From DASRSS01 sp035656335 (GTDB taxonomy: Bacteria; Actinomycetota; Actinomycetes; Mycobacteriales; Jatrophihabitantaceae): a stretch of DNA of 7,460 nt. The DNA is taken from positions 1 to 7,460 of the forward strand of contig DASRSS010000256.1 in assembly GCA_035656335.1 (NCBI GenBank), given 5' to 3'. The notes under the pieces are model-generated. The model searched no databases. It worked only from the letters and a program-made list of their open reading frames with translations, and had not been told where the DNA came from. Shown in pieces: positions 5,301 to 7,460 of the stretch. The first letter of the stretch is position 1, and every line of letters begins with the position of its first letter. The translations under genes were made by a program, and so were the position numbers.

Positions 5301-7066
5301 GCCAGAACAACACCGCCGATTTCGTGTTCGACAACGCCGCGAACCGGCCGAATCACGTGGCGCTGCGCCGCCGCGAGGGCGCGACCTGGCGGGACGTCAC
5401 GGCCGCGCAGTTCGCCGCGGAAGTGACCGCCGTCGCACAGGGCCTCGTCGGCGCCGGCATCGCGCCGGGCGACCGGGTCGTGGTGATGAGCAAGACCCGT
5501 TACGAGTGGACAGTCGCCGACATCGCGCTGTTTACGGTCGGCGCGATCGTCGTCCCGATCTACGAGACGTCCAGCGCCGAGCAGGTGCAGTGGATCCTCG
5601 CCGACTCGGGCGCGAAGGCCGCCTTCGTCGAGACCGACACGCACGCGCAGATCGTCGCCTCGGTGCGCGCCGACACACCGGACCTCGCGCACGTGTGGCA
5701 GTTCGACAGCGGCGCGCTGGAGGAGCTTGCCGCGTCCGGCAAGGACGTCCCGGTCGAGGACGTGCAGGCGCGCCGCGCCGCCGTCCGCCTGGACGACCTC
5801 GCCTCGATCATCTACACCTCGGGCACCACCGGGCGGCCGAAGGGCTGTCAGCTGACCCACCACTGCTTCGTCAGCGAGGTCAACGAGCTGCTGGACGGGC
5901 TGTCCTCGTTCTTCAACGAGAACACGTCGACGCTGCTGTTCCTGCCGATCGCGCACGTCTTCGGCCGCGCCATCGAGATCGGTTCGCTGGCCGCCGGCTG
6001 CACCCTCGGGCACAGCTCGGACATCAAGAACCTGCTGGACGATCTCGCCGGCTTCAAGCCCACATTCGTGCTCGCCGTGCCGCGCGTGTTCGAGAAGGTC
6101 TACAACACCGCGAAGCAGCGGGCGCACGGCGATGGCAAGGGCAAGATCTTCGACAAGGCCGAGTCCGTCGCGATCGCGTACTCGCAGGCCACCGAATCCG
6201 GACGCGCGCCGCTCGGGCTCAAGATCGTGCACACCGTGTTCGACAAGCTGGTGTACAGCAAGCTGCGGGCCGCGCTCGGCGGCAACTGCATCGCGGCCGT
6301 GTCCGGCGGCGCGCCGCTGGGCTCGCGGCTCGGCCACTTCTTCCGCGGCGTCGGCATCACGATCTACGAGGGCTACGGGCTGACCGAGACCACGGCCGGG
6401 ATCACCGTCAACCGCCCGGACGCGCTCAAGATCGGCACGGTGGGCCGTCCGATCGGCGGGGCGTCGGTGCAGATCGCCGAGGACGGCGAGCTGCTGTTCA
6501 AGTCCCCGGTCGTGTTCCACGGCTACTGGAAGAACCCGGACGCCACCAACGAGGCGATCGACGCCGACGGCTGGTTCCACACCGGCGACATCGGCGAGAT
6601 CGACGCGGACGGCTTCGTGCGCATCACCGGCCGCAAGAAGGAGCTGATCGTCACCGCGGGCGGCAAGAACGTCGCCCCGGCGGTGCTCGAGGACCGCGTC
6701 CGCGCGAACTGGCTGGTCAGCCAGTGCCTGGTCGTCGGCGACCAACAGCCGTTCATCGCGGCACTGATCACGATCGACCCCGAGTCGTTCCCGACCTGGC
6801 TGGAGCGCAACGGCAAGCCGGCGTCGACCACGATCGCCGAGGCCGTCCACGACCCCGACCTGCGCGCCGAGATCCAGGCCGCCGTGGACGAGGCGAACAA
6901 GGCCGTCTCCAAGGCCGAGTCGATCCGCAAGTTCACCATCCTGGACACCGACTGGTCCGAGGCCGGCGGGCAGATCACGCCGTCGCTCAAGCTCAAGCGC
7001 AACGTTGTGCTGAAGGAGTGCGCGCCGCAGATCGACGAGCTGTACGGGGCGAAGGTTCAGGCCTGA
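5261..7066 (+). CDS. fadD15: Long-chain acyl-CoA ligase/synthetase, FadD15-like (AMP-forming)
   Basis: The 601-aa enzyme activates fatty acids with ATP to acyl-adenylate and then acyl-CoA, in the cytoplasm or at the membrane face. ANL-superfamily motifs are complete: P-loop YTSGTTGRPKG (185-195); YEGYGLTET (369-377) at the adenine/acyl site; GWFHTGD (437-443) with Asp443 binding the ribose; the hinge region ITGRKKEL (455-462); and a C-terminal TPSLKLKR (573-580), where Lys577 is the likely catalytic lysine. YETSSAEQVQW, PRVFEKVYNTA, KLRAALGG and TAGGKNVAPAVLED are near-identical to M. tuberculosis FadD15 (600 aa) as I remember it. The GTG start is supported by a good Shine-Dalgarno and by that length. 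The gene is divergent from the SRPBCC/ArsA operon and converges on the PimB'-like gene with a 10-nt overlap, as in the mycobacterial arrangement. Acyl-chain preference cannot be read from the sequence; bacterial long-chain acyl-CoA ligases of this group also include eukaryote-like forms. Confidence 0.93.
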   Translation: MRELHVASTITTLSQNNTADFVFDNAANRPNHVALRRREGATWRDVTAAQFAAEVTAVAQGLVGAGIAPGDRVVVMSKTRYEWTVADIALFTVGAIVVPIYETSSAEQVQWILADSGAKAAFVETDTHAQIVASVRADTPDLAHVWQFDSGALEELAASGKDVPVEDVQARRAAVRLDDLASIIYTSGTTGRPKGCQLTHHCFVSEVNELLDGLSSFFNENTSTLLFLPIAHVFGRAIEIGSLAAGCTLGHSSDIKNLLDDLAGFKPTFVLAVPRVFEKVYNTAKQRAHGDGKGKIFDKAESVAIAYSQATESGRAPLGLKIVHTVFDKLVYSKLRAALGGNCIAAVSGGAPLGSRLGHFFRGVGITIYEGYGLTETTAGITVNRPDALKIGTVGRPIGGASVQIAEDGELLFKSPVVFHGYWKNPDATNEAIDADGWFHTGDIGEIDADGFVRITGRKKELIVTAGGKNVAPAVLEDRVRANWLVSQCLVVGDQQPFIAALITIDPESFPTWLERNGKPASTTIAEAVHDPDLRAEIQAAVDEANKAVSKAESIRKFTILDTDWSEAGGQITPSLKLKRNVVLKECAPQIDELYGAKVQA

Positions 7067-7460
7067 AGCAGCTCGCCGAGCCGGTCGGCGGCGCCGGTCC
7101 ACGTCCAGTCGCGCTCGACCCAGGCGCGCCCGGCGGCGCCCAGGCGTGAGCGCAGGGCGTCGTCGCGCAGCAGCTCCAACAGCCGCGCCGCGACACCGGG
7201 CACCGAGCGGCCGTCGACCACGTACCCGGTCTCGCCGTGCCGCACCGCGTCCGGCGCGCCGCCGGAGTTGCCGGCCAGCACCGGCAGCCCCACGGCGGAC
7301 GCCTCCAGGTAGACGATGCCGAGCCCCTCGACGTCCATGCCCAGGCGCCGGGTGCGGCACGGCATCGCGAAGACGTCGCCCGCGGCGTAGTGCGCCGGCA
7401 GCTCGTCGTGCGGCACGCCGCCGGTGAGCACGACGGAGTCCGCGACGCCGTGCTCGCGGG
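7057..7460 (-). CDS. pimB: PimB'-like GDP-mannose-dependent mannosyltransferase, 3' part (5' end outside window)
   Basis: The last 133 codons of a GT4-family glycosyltransferase are visible, ending with TGA at 7057-7059; the gene starts beyond base 7460. The C-terminal Rossmann domain shows LTGGVPHDELPAHYAAGDVF, then MPCRTRRLGMDVEGLGIVYL, and the EX7E motif (Glu codons at 7327-7329 and 7303-7305) that binds the nucleotide-sugar in retaining GT4 enzymes, followed by GLPVLAGNSGGAPDAV and GYVVDGRSV. This closely matches M. tuberculosis Rv2188c/PimB', which transfers the second mannose from GDP-mannose in phosphatidylinositol mannoside synthesis on the inner face of the membrane. Location beside a convergent fadD15 agrees. 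Homologues exist in actinomycetes without mycolic acids, so the exact acceptor is inferred. Its end overlaps the acyl-CoA ligase coding end by 10 nt, leaving no room for a terminator between them. Confidence 0.88.
   Translation of the reverse strand, partial: REHGVADSVVLTGGVPHDELPAHYAAGDVFAMPCRTRRLGMDVEGLGIVYLEASAVGLPVLAGNSGGAPDAVRHGETGYVVDGRSVPGVAARLLELLRDDALRSRLGAAGRAWVERDWTWTGAADRLGELLQA

Noticed and set aside
4393..7149. 918-codon open frame on the plus strand
   Set aside because: It is a shadow of the FadD15-like and SRPBCC genes: Arg/Gly/Pro/His-rich with no domain, while another frame of the same DNA encodes a complete ANL enzyme.
5168..7360. 730-codon open frame on the minus strand opposite the acyl-CoA ligase gene
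   Set aside because: This is the usual antisense open frame produced by GC bias; it has no recognisable domain and it also crosses the PimB'-like gene.

Overview
The window is very GC-rich with strong third-position G/C bias, GTG starts and overlapping gene ends, as expected for an actinomycete. The block from about 1.7 kb to the end resembles, from memory, the Mycobacterium tuberculosis segment Rv2183c-Rv2188c: small Cys-motif protein, ArsA-like ATPase, two SRPBCC proteins, FadD15, PimB'. Having PimB' together with a Streptomyces GlkA-like ROK kinase suggests a Pseudonocardiales- or Mycobacteriales-like organism, but the genus cannot be fixed from the sequence alone.

Left part (1-1691): the window opens inside the 3' end of a DUF222/13E12-type HNH endonuclease gene (+). 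It converges, with a 2-nt gap, on an unrecognised small P-loop kinase-like gene (-, 300-818). An 84-bp divergent region (819-902) separates that gene from an isocitrate lyase/PEP mutase family enzyme (+, 903-1691). Both starts lie a few bases downstream of TANNNT boxes, so both may give leaderless transcripts.

Centre (1698-5122, all minus): a compact five-gene set read from right to left: SRPBCC protein (Rv2186c-like), SRPBCC protein (Rv2185c/TB16.3-like), ArsA/GET3-like ATPase with a C-terminal HSP20-like domain, small CxxCxxC protein with a hexapeptide-repeat tail, and ROK glucokinase. Each junction is a 1-nt gap or an overlap, so the genes are very probably one translationally coupled operon.

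Right part (5123-7460): a 138-bp divergent region holds the leader of a FadD15-like long-chain acyl-CoA ligase/synthetase (+, 5261-7066), with a clear Shine-Dalgarno sequence and possibly a 38-codon upstream ORF. Its last 10 bases overlap the end of a convergent PimB'-like mannosyltransferase gene (-), which runs off the window.

Taken together, the right two thirds looks like a conserved actinobacterial neighbourhood mixing envelope-lipid functions (fatty-acid activation, phosphatidylinositol mannoside synthesis), lipid-binding-fold proteins, a targeting-type ATPase and glucose phosphorylation. The individual families are known. The joint role of the SRPBCC/ArsA/CxxCxxC set is, as far as I know, not established, and it is the best candidate here for an undescribed system. 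The left third looks like ordinary variable chromosome. No RNA gene, CRISPR array, insertion sequence or phage gene was seen, and no stretch above 300 bases lacks a gene.
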